Shown here piece after piece: positions 1-6,945 of a DNA stretch of 9,214 nucleotides. The position numbers and the translations under genes are program-made. The stretch's first letter is position 1. The number at the start of each line of letters is the position of its first letter. This stretch comes from Bacteroidales bacterium (lineage in GTDB: Bacteria > Bacteroidota > Bacteroidia > Bacteroidales > FEN-979). The stretch is taken from contig JAFGNY010000386.1 of the NCBI GenBank assembly GCA_016926765.1, forward strand, positions 1-9,214, written 5' to 3'. A model generated the notes under the pieces. It was not told the origin of the DNA. It was given only the letters and a program-made list of their open reading frames with translations, and ran no database searches.

Positions 1-185
1 CTCCCGGCATCACTGACCTCCGGCATCCGGCATCAGGCATCAGGAATCCGGCATCAGGCATCAGGAATCCCGAATACTACCAGGTGTTTGCCGACAGGCA
101 CGGGTTTCTGCACGACCTCAGCATTGTGGACCTGCTTTTCAATATAGGGCCGGAAACGTCGAACTATCTTGATTTATTTTTGTAA
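1..185 (+). CDS. WbqC-family protein, 3' end only (partial)
   Basis: The frame is open from the window edge (first full codon at base 3) to TAA at 183-185. The last 37 residues, from EYYQVFADRHGF through LSIVDLLFNIGPE to the end NYLDLFL, match my memory of the conserved C-terminus of WbqC-like proteins (YYQVF, then LSILDLLFNEGP). The family is tied to surface polysaccharide or O-antigen gene clusters; its exact reaction is poorly defined. Before this block the frame reads through 7-bp repeats that encode two copies of the heptapeptide PASGIRN. In WbqC proteins this place is a variable linker between the main body and the YYQVF block, so an inserted repeat could be tolerated. The rest of the gene lies outside the window, so I cannot tell whether the frame is intact upstream of the repeats. 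feoAB starts 30 nt after the stop. The family call is inference from the C-terminal motif alone. Confidence 0.7.
   Translation, partial: PGITDLRHPASGIRNPASGIRNPEYYQVFADRHGFLHDLSIVDLLFNIGPETSNYLDLFL
17..72 (+). repeat. Heptanucleotide tandem repeat, in coding sequence
   Basis: Eight consecutive 7-bp units can be read: cctccgg, catccgg, catcagg, catcagg, aatccgg, catcagg, catcagg, aatcccg. The core is also a perfect 21-bp direct duplication (27-47 and 48-68). Three heptamers make seven codons, so each 21-bp block translates as PASGIRN without disturbing the frame. The tract lies about 110 bp before the stop codon of the WbqC-family gene. Confidence 0.9.
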
Positions 186-190
186 TTTTG
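183..190 (+). promoter_or_regulatory. Possible -7 element for feoAB
   Basis: TAATTTTG fits the Bacteroidetes -7 consensus TAnnTTTG. It overlaps the TAA stop of the WbqC-family gene and lies 25 nt before the proposed feoAB start. No TTTG -33 box is visible at the expected distance, so the call is weak. Read-through from the upstream gene is the alternative. Confidence 0.35.
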
Positions 191-215
191 CATTCTCTTA
201 TTTAATCTAAATTAA

Positions 216-2621
216 TTGTCGACACTTCTCGACCTCAGACAAGGCGAAACAGCCCGGATCATCAAGATCAGGGGGCGTGGCCATTTCCGCCGCCGGCTGA
301 TGGAAATGGGCTTTGTCAGAGGGAAAGAGATCACCCTGGTAAAATCGGCGCCATTGCAGGACCCGATCGAATATAAGATCATGGGGTACCATGTTTCTCT
401 GCGGCAAAGCGAAGCTCAACTGGTTGAGGTGCTTACAGTCCGTGATGTTCAGCAGGATGAAGAAGCCAGGGCGATCGTCGGGAAATTCAGGATAACCCTT
501 CAGGAAGAGCTGTTGAAGACGACTGCACGGGAAAAGGGGAAAATCATTGAGGTGGCGCTGGTTGGGAACCCGAACTGCGGAAAGACAACCCTGTTTAATT
601 ATATCTCGAAATCGAGGGAACATGTTGGTAACTTCGGAGGAGTTACAGTTGAATCTAAAACGGCTTCCTTTAAGCAAAAGGGATACCGGTTTGATATCAC
701 CGATCTTCCGGGGACCTATTCTCTTTCGACCTACTCTCCTGAAGAATTATTTGTGAGAAATCACATTTTCTCAGAAATGCCCGATGTGGTTGTGAACGTG
801 GTTGACGCCTCCAACCTTGAACGAAACCTCTTCCTCACTACTCAGTTGATTGATATGGATATCCGGGTAGTAATGGCGTTGAATATGTATGACGAACTGA
901 GCGGCAGGGGCGATACTCTCGACTACAAGTCGCTGGGGGAACTTCTCGGGATTCCGGTGATCCCGACAGTCAGTTCAAAAGGAAAAGGGTTGAGAGAACT
1001 CTTTGACCGGATCATCGAGGTATATGAGGATCGCGACCCTGTGATGCGTCACATCCATATCAATTATGGTGACGAGATAGAACGATCATTGGGAAAGATT
1101 CAGGATGTAATCTGGAAAGATCAGGCAGTAGCCTTAAAGACCTCCTCACGCTATTATGCGATCAAGCTTCTGGAGAAAGATCCCACCATGGCTCAGTTAT
1201 TAAGGAAGAGCAGCGTTTACAGGGAGATACATGAGATCGTTGACCACGAAGTGGACCGGCTTGAACGGATTTTCAGGGAAGATTCCGCTACGGTGATCGC
1301 GGATACACGGTACGGATTCATCTCAGGCGCGCTCAAAGAGACGCTGAAGCTGAATCCCAAAGCCCATAAAACACGTAACAAGAGCGATTTGATAGACTGG
1401 ATCCTGACCAGTAAATATTTTGGATTTCCCCTCTTTCTTTTCTTCCTCTGGTTTATGTTTCAAACCACCTTTTCGCTTGGTGAATACCCGAAGCAGTGGA
1501 TCGAAGCGGGGGTCGGCTGGATTGGAGGTGAAGTGGGGGCGATCATGCCATCCGGACCTCTGAAGGACCTGCTGATCGAAGGAGTCATCAACGGGGTTGG
1601 CAGCGTCATAGTCTTTCTTCCGAATATCCTGATCCTTTTTTTCTTCATTTCGATCATGGAGGATACCGGCTACATGGCCAGGGCAGCGTTCATCATGGAT
1701 AAGCTGATGCACAAGATGGGGCTGCACGGACAATCTTTTATCCCCCTGATCATGGGGTTTGGGTGTAATGTACCGGCTATCATGGCTACGCGAACGCTTC
1801 GTAACCGCAATGACCGGCTTTCCACGATGCTGATCAACCCCTTCATGTCCTGTAGCGCCCGGTTACCGGTTTACATTCTGATTACAGGAGCGATCTTTCC
1901 GGAACACGCAGGTACTGTTATCTTCCTGATCTACCTGACAGGAATCTTTCTGGCAGTGGTCGTTTCACTGATCTTTAAAAAGACATTATTTAAAAGCAAG
2001 GAAGCTCCGTTTGTGATGGAGCTTCCTCCTTACCGTATCCCGACCCTGCGCGTAAGTTTACGGCACATGTGGGAAAAAGGACAGCAATATCTCAGAAAGA
2101 TGGGAGGGCTCATTCTTGTTGCCGTCATTATCATCTGGGCACTGGAATATTTCCCGGCAGGGAGCCAGGCATCACATAAGGAACGGCTTGAGAAGTCCTA
2201 TATCGCCAGGATAGGCAAAGTCATAGAACCCGTCATCAGGCCACTTGGCTTTGACTGGAAAATGGGTGTGAGCCTGATCACGGGAGCTGCTGCCAAAGAG
2301 GTCGTGGTAAGTACCATGGGAGTCCTTTACAGTTCGGAGAAACAACCCGATGGTAACCTGAAGCAAAATCTCCCGTTGATCCTTCAAAATGTCCGCTATA
2401 CCGACGGCCCTCAGATGGGAAAACCGATATTCACACCCCTTTCCGGGATCTCCTACTTACTCTTTATCCTGGTCTACATGCCCTGTATAGCTGTTATCGT
2501 CACCGTAAGCCGGGAATCGGGAAGCTGGAAGTGGGCACTTTTCCTGATTCTCTATACCACTGCTCTTGCCTGGCTGTTGTCTTTCGCGGTTTTCCAGCTT
2601 GGCACGCTGATCACCGGATGA
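216..2621 (+). CDS. feoB: FeoAB fusion: ferrous iron transport protein
   Basis: Inner-membrane Fe(II) importer of 801 residues. Residues 1-75 are a FeoA SH3-like domain (RRRLMEMGF, DPIEYKIMGY, LRQSEA). From about 111 the FeoB G domain shows G1 GNPNCGKTT at 117-125, a GGVTVE switch region at 141-146, G3 DLPG at 163-166, G4 NMYD at 223-226 and a G5-like VSSK at 252-255. The membrane part from about 400 has both Gate regions: GFGCNVPAIMATRTL with Cys517, and NPFMSCSARLPVY with Cys546. The C-terminus keeps AAAKEVVVSTMG and YMPCIAVI. Length equals FeoA plus a full FeoB, so the protein looks intact. FeoA-FeoB fusions are known in Bacteroides and Porphyromonas. The start must be TTG at 216: the preceding codon is a stop, and the first in-frame ATG would remove the front of the FeoA domain. 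The stop overlaps the next gene by 4 nt, suggesting coupled translation. No Fur-box-like site was recognised. Confidence 0.96.
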   Translation: MSTLLDLRQGETARIIKIRGRGHFRRRLMEMGFVRGKEITLVKSAPLQDPIEYKIMGYHVSLRQSEAQLVEVLTVRDVQQDEEARAIVGKFRITLQEELLKTTAREKGKIIEVALVGNPNCGKTTLFNYISKSREHVGNFGGVTVESKTASFKQKGYRFDITDLPGTYSLSTYSPEELFVRNHIFSEMPDVVVNVVDASNLERNLFLTTQLIDMDIRVVMALNMYDELSGRGDTLDYKSLGELLGIPVIPTVSSKGKGLRELFDRIIEVYEDRDPVMRHIHINYGDEIERSLGKIQDVIWKDQAVALKTSSRYYAIKLLEKDPTMAQLLRKSSVYREIHEIVDHEVDRLERIFREDSATVIADTRYGFISGALKETLKLNPKAHKTRNKSDLIDWILTSKYFGFPLFLFFLWFMFQTTFSLGEYPKQWIEAGVGWIGGEVGAIMPSGPLKDLLIEGVINGVGSVIVFLPNILILFFFISIMEDTGYMARAAFIMDKLMHKMGLHGQSFIPLIMGFGCNVPAIMATRTLRNRNDRLSTMLINPFMSCSARLPVYILITGAIFPEHAGTVIFLIYLTGIFLAVVVSLIFKKTLFKSKEAPFVMELPPYRIPTLRVSLRHMWEKGQQYLRKMGGLILVAVIIIWALEYFPAGSQASHKERLEKSYIARIGKVIEPVIRPLGFDWKMGVSLITGAAAKEVVVSTMGVLYSSEKQPDGNLKQNLPLILQNVRYTDGPQMGKPIFTPLSGISYLLFILVYMPCIAVIVTVSRESGSWKWALFLILYTTALAWLLSFAVFQLGTLITG

Positions 2622-2818
2622 TGTGGCAGTACCTCATCACCGGTCTGATTGTCGTGGCTGCCGTAGTCTATCTGGGTTACCATTTTGTTAAATCCTTCAC
2701 CGATCCCCTCCGGAAATGCAAAAGTTGCACAAGTTCCTGCAGTGGGTGTGCACTGGAGGAGTTGAAACGGACGAGGGACGAGGGACGAGGGACGAAGGAC
2801 GAGGGACGAAGGAGGTGA
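2618..2818 (+). CDS. Small Cys-rich membrane protein, FeoB-associated type
   Basis: A 66-residue protein starting at ATG 2618, which overlaps the feoAB stop as ATGA. ATG 2621 is an equally possible start, one residue shorter. One transmembrane helix (about residues 5-22, ITGLIVVAAVVYLGYH) is followed by a four-cysteine motif with C-x2-C-x3-C-x2-C spacing (CKSCTSSCSGC). This is the layout of the FeoB-associated Cys-rich membrane proteins often encoded directly after feoB in Bacteroidetes and Firmicutes. Their role is not settled; a metal-binding or FeoC-like accessory function for FeoB is the usual suggestion. The last 15 residues (from TRDEGRG to RRR) are encoded by 7-bp repeats and are highly charged, which looks like a repeat-driven extension of an originally shorter tail. 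Placement, topology and cysteines make the call solid; the function is inference. Confidence 0.85.
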   Translation: MMWQYLITGLIVVAAVVYLGYHFVKSFTDPLRKCKSCTSSCSGCALEELKRTRDEGRGTKDEGRRR

Positions 2819-2833
2819 GAGGTGAGACATGAG
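2771..2833 (+). repeat. Heptanucleotide tandem repeat across a stop codon
   Basis: Nine 7-bp units run in unbroken phase: acgaggg three times, acgaagg, acgaggg, acgaagg, aggtgag twice, acatgag. The first six plus part of the seventh encode the C-terminal tail of the small Cys-rich protein. The tga stop (2816-2818) lies in the seventh unit, and the tract continues into the intergenic region and covers an ATG at 2829. Repeat and phase are read directly from the sequence. Confidence 0.9.
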
Positions 2834-2870
2834 AGGTTTTTTTTACGATCTTCGCAAAATAATTTTTTTT

Positions 2871-4814
2871 ATGAATCGATTCCTGTTCCCCGTTGTTTTT
2901 ATCGTCTCGATGCTGGCACTGTCTCCCGGCATGGATTTGCAGGCGCAAGAGACTGAATACACTGATTTTACGGTTGCCAAACCGTTAACACGATGGTGGT
3001 GGTTTGCTTCAGAGATTGACACCAACGATGTAAGGTACCAGCTCGACTGGCTGAAAAAGAATGAGTTTGGCGGAGTGGAAATTGCCTGGGTATATCCGTT
3101 GAACGGCGATTCGTCAACCAGGCGCTACCCATGGCTCTCGCACGACTGGGCTCAGTCAGTGGCATTCGCAAAGCGGTATGCCAACTACATCGGGTTGGCC
3201 TGCGACTTCACCTTTGGGACGCTCTGGCCATTCGGCGATAGCCAGGTTCCTCCCGAAGAGGGAACGATGACTTTCGGGGATACGTTATCAAAGCCTACCA
3301 TGCGGCTTACCTGGGAACATCCTGTCAAGGGCCGGGTCATTAACCACCTCGACCGGAATGCCCTGATGCATTATGCCAACCGAATGATCGGTGAACTCAG
3401 GCCCGCGCTTAACGGAAGTTATTCCGCTCTTTTCTGCGACTCGTGGGAAGTAGCTACGCGGAAGCTTTGGACCGGTGGATTCGACACTGAGTTTTCACGA
3501 CGCTACGGATACGATATCCGTCCATTGATGGACAGCCTCTATCATCCCGGCTTCGAACCCGTCTTCTATGACTATATGAAAGAACTATCCGACTATGTAC
3601 TGTATAATTTCTACGCCCCTTTCACTGAAGTCGCTCACCGCTATAAAGCCTTCACACGTGTTCAGTGCGGCGGCTCGCCAACTGATCTTCTGACGGCTTT
3701 CGCCCTGGTGGATGTCCCTGAAACAGAAGCAATGCTCTTCCAGCCCTCCTTTGCCCGTATTCCGGCATCTGCTGCAATCCTCTCCTCCAAACCGGTCGTC
3801 TCTGCAGAAGCCTTTACCTGTCTTTACGGCTGGAAAGGATGGCCCGGCCCGGGGCCCCACCAGAAACAGGAACAGATAGCAGATTTGAAACTGGTAGCCG
3901 ATGCGCTCTTTGCCAACGGTGTAAACCAGATCATCTGGCATGGAATGCCTTACAATTCCAGGAGCGATACAAACCAATTCTATGCCTCCGTGTATGTGGG
4001 TGAGCAGTCCCATTTTGCTGCTGAACTTCCCCCCTTCAACAGCTACCTGGAGCGTGTAACCATCTTTATGCGGGCTGGAAGACCTTTTACTTCCATGGCG
4101 ATTTATCTGCCGCTGGAAGATAGCTGGATGGGTGTCGAATATCCCGATTCGCTTCAGTTCCCGTGGGCCTGGGGAGAATATGAATTGCGCTATGTCAAGG
4201 CTCCCGAGGAGATCCGTGGATACCAGCCGGTGTGGATCAATCAAAACTTCCTTCTGTCTGTTACCCGGGATGATACAGGGAACTTCTTATGCGGAAATGC
4301 CAGGATCAACTCTCTCTACATCGACGTGGACTATATGGAATTTGAATCGCTCCGGTGGATTATGCTGTTGGCACAGGACGGATTGGCTGTTTGCCTGAAA
4401 CGCGACCCGGCTGAACCGGGAACACACTTCTCTCCGGATTACCAGGCAACATTACAGGAGCTGAAATCACTCCCGAATGTCTCTTCCGACCTTCTGGCCG
4501 TTGTTCAGGAACCTCCGCTGGTTGAAGGAGCTGACCTTCCTGAATTCTGGTGCCGTGAAACAGCCGATGGCCTTTTCATCTTTTTCGCCAATCCGAAAAC
4601 CAGGGAGTTGTACTTTCCCCTCTCCTATGGTCAATCCTACACTGAGCTGCCCGTTACCCGTCAGATAACAATCCATTACAACGGGTTCTCTGCCAGCGGG
4701 AATATCACCTTTGAACCTTACCAGTCGGTACTGCTTAAAGTAGATACAAAAGGTGAAATCACACCGGTCAACATTCATTTTTTCCCTACTCCGCCTGTTC
4801 AGGAAAAGAAGTGA
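2871..4814 (+). CDS. Secreted GH106-like glycoside hydrolase (alpha-L-rhamnosidase-type)
   Basis: A 647-residue exported protein. The N-terminus MNRFLFPVVFIVSMLALSPG...QAQ is a classic signal peptide ending near residue 26, which is why ATG 2871 is preferred over in-frame ATG 2829; the latter would add 14 residues and lies inside repeat DNA. The mature part resembles the barrel of family GH106. It has KPLTRWWWF (37-45) followed by a DWLKKNEFGGVEI segment (59-71), ALFCDSWE (186-193), GFDTEFSRRYGYD (203-215), SAEAFT (311-316) and ADALFANGVNQIIWHG (343-358). By analogy with characterised GH106 rhamnosidases, Glu193 and Glu313 are candidate catalytic acid and base. GH106 enzymes are usually around 1000 residues, so this is a short form with a reduced C-terminal beta region. 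No SusC/SusD pair or sulfatase lies nearby, so no polysaccharide locus is evident. Substrate is unknown; L-rhamnosides are the family default. Confidence 0.78.
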   Translation: MNRFLFPVVFIVSMLALSPGMDLQAQETEYTDFTVAKPLTRWWWFASEIDTNDVRYQLDWLKKNEFGGVEIAWVYPLNGDSSTRRYPWLSHDWAQSVAFAKRYANYIGLACDFTFGTLWPFGDSQVPPEEGTMTFGDTLSKPTMRLTWEHPVKGRVINHLDRNALMHYANRMIGELRPALNGSYSALFCDSWEVATRKLWTGGFDTEFSRRYGYDIRPLMDSLYHPGFEPVFYDYMKELSDYVLYNFYAPFTEVAHRYKAFTRVQCGGSPTDLLTAFALVDVPETEAMLFQPSFARIPASAAILSSKPVVSAEAFTCLYGWKGWPGPGPHQKQEQIADLKLVADALFANGVNQIIWHGMPYNSRSDTNQFYASVYVGEQSHFAAELPPFNSYLERVTIFMRAGRPFTSMAIYLPLEDSWMGVEYPDSLQFPWAWGEYELRYVKAPEEIRGYQPVWINQNFLLSVTRDDTGNFLCGNARINSLYIDVDYMEFESLRWIMLLAQDGLAVCLKRDPAEPGTHFSPDYQATLQELKSLPNVSSDLLAVVQEPPLVEGADLPEFWCRETADGLFIFFANPKTRELYFPLSYGQSYTELPVTRQITIHYNGFSASGNITFEPYQSVLLKVDTKGEITPVNIHFFPTPPVQEKK

Positions 4815-4845
4815 TCCCATCCGCACACGATAACTCCAAAAAGGC

Positions 4846-4875
4846 TTTGTTATTCCTCATATGTTTGTAATTTTG
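4846..4875 (+). promoter_or_regulatory. Bacteroidetes-type promoter for the NlpC/P60 gene
   Basis: TTTG at 4846-4849 and TAATTTTG at 4868-4875 are separated by 18 nt, close to the -33 TTTG and -7 TAnnTTTG arrangement of Bacteroidetes primary sigma promoters. The coding start at 4896 is 20 nt beyond the -7 box, predicting a very short leader. No Shine-Dalgarno sequence is seen before the ATG, as is usual in this phylum. Confidence 0.65.
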
Positions 4876-4895
4876 AGGCTTACAAAAACCTTCAC

Positions 4896-5705
4896 ATGGA
4901 ATTCGGAATCAACCTGCAAAGCATCGTTCCCATCAGAAAGGAACCATCCCATCTCTCGGAGATGACGACACAGATCCTTTTCGGTGAACTTTTTCGCATC
5001 GAGGAGACCTCGAACGGATGGCACCAGATTCAGCTTGCCTGGGACAATTACGAAGGATGGATCCATGAAAAACAGGTTCGGATCATTGATGAAAAGGAGT
5101 TTCTCCGGTTGCTTAACGCCGACACACCCGTGGTGATGGATCTGGTCCAGCTGATCGCCAATGAATCTCAAAAGACAATGTTTGCGATCCCGTTAGGAAG
5201 TTCTCTGCCGGGATTGGAAGGACAGTTTTTCACTGTCGGCGGGGAAAATTTCCGCTTTGAAGGACAGGTCTCCATCACCTCCGGAGTTGAAGAGATTGCG
5301 ACGCCGCAGGAAAAGAAAGAGTTCTGTCACAACCTGGTAGAAGATGCCATGATGTACCTTCATGCCCCCTACCTCTGGGGAGGGAGATCCCCTTTTGGGA
5401 TCGACTGCTCGGGATTGGTTCAGATGGTTTACCGGCTGTGTCAGATCAAAATACTGCGCGACGCTACCCAACAGGCAACTCAGGGTGAGGTGATCTCACT
5501 ACTCGACGAAGCCGAACCCGGCGATATCGTCTTCTTCGATGATGAAGAGGGATTGATCAGTCATGCCGGGATCCTGGCCGACAGGTTCCGCGTGATCCAT
5601 GCTTCTGGAAACGTCAGGATTGACGCCATTGATCACCAGGGAATCTTCGATGGAAAACAGGAAAAGTATACACATAAACTGAGGCTGATAAAACGGATCA
5701 TATGA
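4896..5705 (+). CDS. NlpC/P60 (C40) peptidase with N-terminal SH3 region, YkfC-like
   Basis: A 269-residue cysteine peptidase. Residues 1-62 form a bacterial SH3-like domain of the Bacteroidetes type (SIVPIRKEP, SEMTTQILFGE, GWIHEKQVRI); about 63-130 is probably a second SH3-like region. The catalytic NlpC/P60 domain spans about 140-269, with YLWGGRSPFGIDCSGLV giving nucleophile Cys171, SHAGI giving His223, and VIHASG giving His235 as the third polar residue. The family cleaves the gamma-D-glutamyl-diamino-acid bond in murein peptides; YkfC-type members with this SH3 arrangement act on peptides with a free L-Ala end. No signal peptide or lipobox is visible, so action on recycled murein peptides in the cytoplasm is the simplest inference. 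ATG 4896 sits just behind a good promoter. All catalytic residues are present. Confidence 0.88.
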   Translation: MEFGINLQSIVPIRKEPSHLSEMTTQILFGELFRIEETSNGWHQIQLAWDNYEGWIHEKQVRIIDEKEFLRLLNADTPVVMDLVQLIANESQKTMFAIPLGSSLPGLEGQFFTVGGENFRFEGQVSITSGVEEIATPQEKKEFCHNLVEDAMMYLHAPYLWGGRSPFGIDCSGLVQMVYRLCQIKILRDATQQATQGEVISLLDEAEPGDIVFFDDEEGLISHAGILADRFRVIHASGNVRIDAIDHQGIFDGKQEKYTHKLRLIKRII

Positions 5706-5715
5706 CCCTGAGGAA

Positions 5716-5736
5716 GGGCAACCGGTCCGGTTGCCC
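5716..5736. repeat. Strong GC-rich palindrome, possible terminator stem
   Basis: The 21-nt segment from gggcaaccg through to cggttgccc is self-complementary at every position except the central base. This gives a stem of at least 9 bp with a 3-nt loop (gtc). It begins 10 nt after the stop of the NlpC/P60 gene and ends 28 nt before the next start. No T-run follows on the + strand and no A-run precedes it, so it is not a classic intrinsic terminator. It may still terminate, stabilise the upstream mRNA 3' end, or be a copy of a dispersed palindromic repeat. Confidence 0.6.
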
Positions 5737-5764
5737 CTGCTGATGGAAATAAATAAATGCACCT

Positions 5765-6922
5765 ATGCTCCTCTCCGACCTTATTGCCCAGGCTCTGATC
5801 GACGCCAACGTCAAGGTGGTCAACTATGTTCCGGGTTATGGTGGAACAGCTATCTTCAAAGCGCTGGCACAAAAAACCGGGAAGCCTGGCTTCATCTCTT
5901 TCCATGAAGAGGTGGCTTATACCATCGCTCATGGCGCCAGCCTGGTGGGAACCCGCTCCGCGCTCCTATGCAAAACCCATGGCATCATGAAAACGGCCAA
6001 CAGCCTTTCCGACTCGCTGCAATGCGGCACAACCGCCGGCATGGTTGTAATCATCACCGAAGATCAAGGAGGGACACATTCCGATACGATCATCGAAACC
6101 AAACCGTTCCTGGATGGCATCGGGATGCCCAACATTCTGAGCACTCCCGAAACTGTCTATGATGATATCCACCGGGCATTTGACCTCTCGGAATTCTACC
6201 GGCTTCCCTGGGGAATTATCCTCGATGCCGGCGATGTCAACCACAACAGCCCCTATTTGCCACGCTATGCCAAACCCTCCCCTGCCTACAAGCGCGATGT
6301 GGTTCAGCATGTGCTCTGTCCTCTTTTTAATCCGTACCAGCGCAAGGTATATGATGCGAAAATGAACGACAGGCCCTGGCAGTCTGTTCCCAGGCCTTCA
6401 ATCCCGACCATCCCGGAAGAGACCTCCGAAAACTGGCGGAGAGCGGCGGAACGGTATGTCCCCTTTTTCAGTGTTTACCGAAAATTCAGGGGAGATGTCG
6501 TTACCGGCGATACCGGCATCTCCAGTCAGTTCTGTGCCAATCCCTGGCATTGCATCGATATGGTGACCTACATGGGTGGAAGCATTCCCCTGGCGATGGG
6601 AGCTTTGCTAGCCGGCAGGAAAAACGTGTGGGCTGTCATGGGTGACTTTTCCTTCATCTCCGGTGGCCCGCTGGCTCTGATTGAAGCCAGACTCAGGAAC
6701 TTGCCCCTGAAGATCGTCATCCTCGACAATGGCAAAGCTGTGACCACGGGCGGACAGGAAATTGCCACCGGAGCGCTGGAACTCTGCCTTACCCCTTACA
6801 AAAATCACCTCCTGCATGTTTCAAATCCACAAAACACTTCGGAGCTGGAAGAGGCGTTTGAAACAATGCAACCATCGGATGAAATGAAAATCCTGGTGGT
6901 AAATTTTCGGGAAAATTCGTAA
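5765..6922 (+). CDS. IorA-like thiamine-diphosphate enzyme, short form without ferredoxin domain
   Basis: A 385-residue protein with two ThDP folds. The pyrimidine-binding half (about 1-160) has SFHEEVAYTIAHGASLVGTRS, which aligns with the IorA NEKVALE...GAS..G block and makes Glu48 the likely cofactor-activating residue. The diphosphate-binding half (about 245-385) has YMGGSIPLAMGALLAG, then GDFSF at 293-297 and LDNGKAVTTGGQ at 320-331. The GD-to-DN distance of about 30 fits the ThDP motif, and DNGKAVTTGGQ mirrors IorA DNxxTAMTGxQ. IorA is the alpha subunit of indolepyruvate:ferredoxin oxidoreductase (about 600 residues). This protein lacks the middle domain and the C-terminal 4Fe-4S ferredoxin domain, and no IorB gene is adjacent. 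A non-oxidative 2-oxoacid decarboxylase, with the same two-domain plan as phosphonopyruvate or sulfopyruvate decarboxylases, is a fair alternative. Cytoplasmic; no signal peptide. The fold is clear, the substrate unknown. Confidence 0.75.
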   Translation: MLLSDLIAQALIDANVKVVNYVPGYGGTAIFKALAQKTGKPGFISFHEEVAYTIAHGASLVGTRSALLCKTHGIMKTANSLSDSLQCGTTAGMVVIITEDQGGTHSDTIIETKPFLDGIGMPNILSTPETVYDDIHRAFDLSEFYRLPWGIILDAGDVNHNSPYLPRYAKPSPAYKRDVVQHVLCPLFNPYQRKVYDAKMNDRPWQSVPRPSIPTIPEETSENWRRAAERYVPFFSVYRKFRGDVVTGDTGISSQFCANPWHCIDMVTYMGGSIPLAMGALLAGRKNVWAVMGDFSFISGGPLALIEARLRNLPLKIVILDNGKAVTTGGQEIATGALELCLTPYKNHLLHVSNPQNTSELEEAFETMQPSDEMKILVVNFRENS

Positions 6923-6934
6923 ATCGAAAATCGA
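6921..6934. repeat. Two-copy 7-bp repeat at a gene 3' end
   Basis: aaatcga occurs twice in tandem, starting within the TAA stop of the IorA-like gene. It lies in the 23-bp gap between two convergent genes. Two copies alone could be chance in AT-rich DNA; it is listed because three longer 7-bp tracts occur in the same window. Confidence 0.4.
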
Positions 6935-6945
6935 ATTAATCGTGA

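Noticed and set aside
17..72. CRISPR-like direct repeats
   Set aside because: Units are 7 bp with no spacers between them and no cas genes nearby; this is a simple tandem repeat.
207..677. 156-codon open frame on the - strand inside feoAB
   Set aside because: It is antisense to the conserved FeoA and G domain; its sequence shows no family features.
2531..2617. Longer upstream start for the small Cys-rich protein
   Set aside because: It would overlap the feoAB C-terminus by about 90 bp and add a non-hydrophobic leader; the ATGA overlap at 2618 gives the usual compact membrane protein.
2829..2870. ATG 2829 as start of the secreted hydrolase
   Set aside because: It lies in repeat DNA and adds 14 residues before a complete signal peptide that begins at 2871.
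2860..2870. TAATTTTT as a promoter -7 box or the T-run as a terminator
   Set aside because: The box would place the transcript start inside the coding region, and no GC-rich stem precedes the T-run.
3585..4244. 219-codon open frame on the - strand inside the hydrolase gene
   Set aside because: It lies wholly opposite the well-supported GH106-like coding sequence, shows no recognisable motif or signal, and is best explained as an antisense shadow.
6923..6945. Bidirectional terminator between convergent genes
   Set aside because: Only a 4-bp aatc/gatt pairing is visible; no stable stem can be supported.
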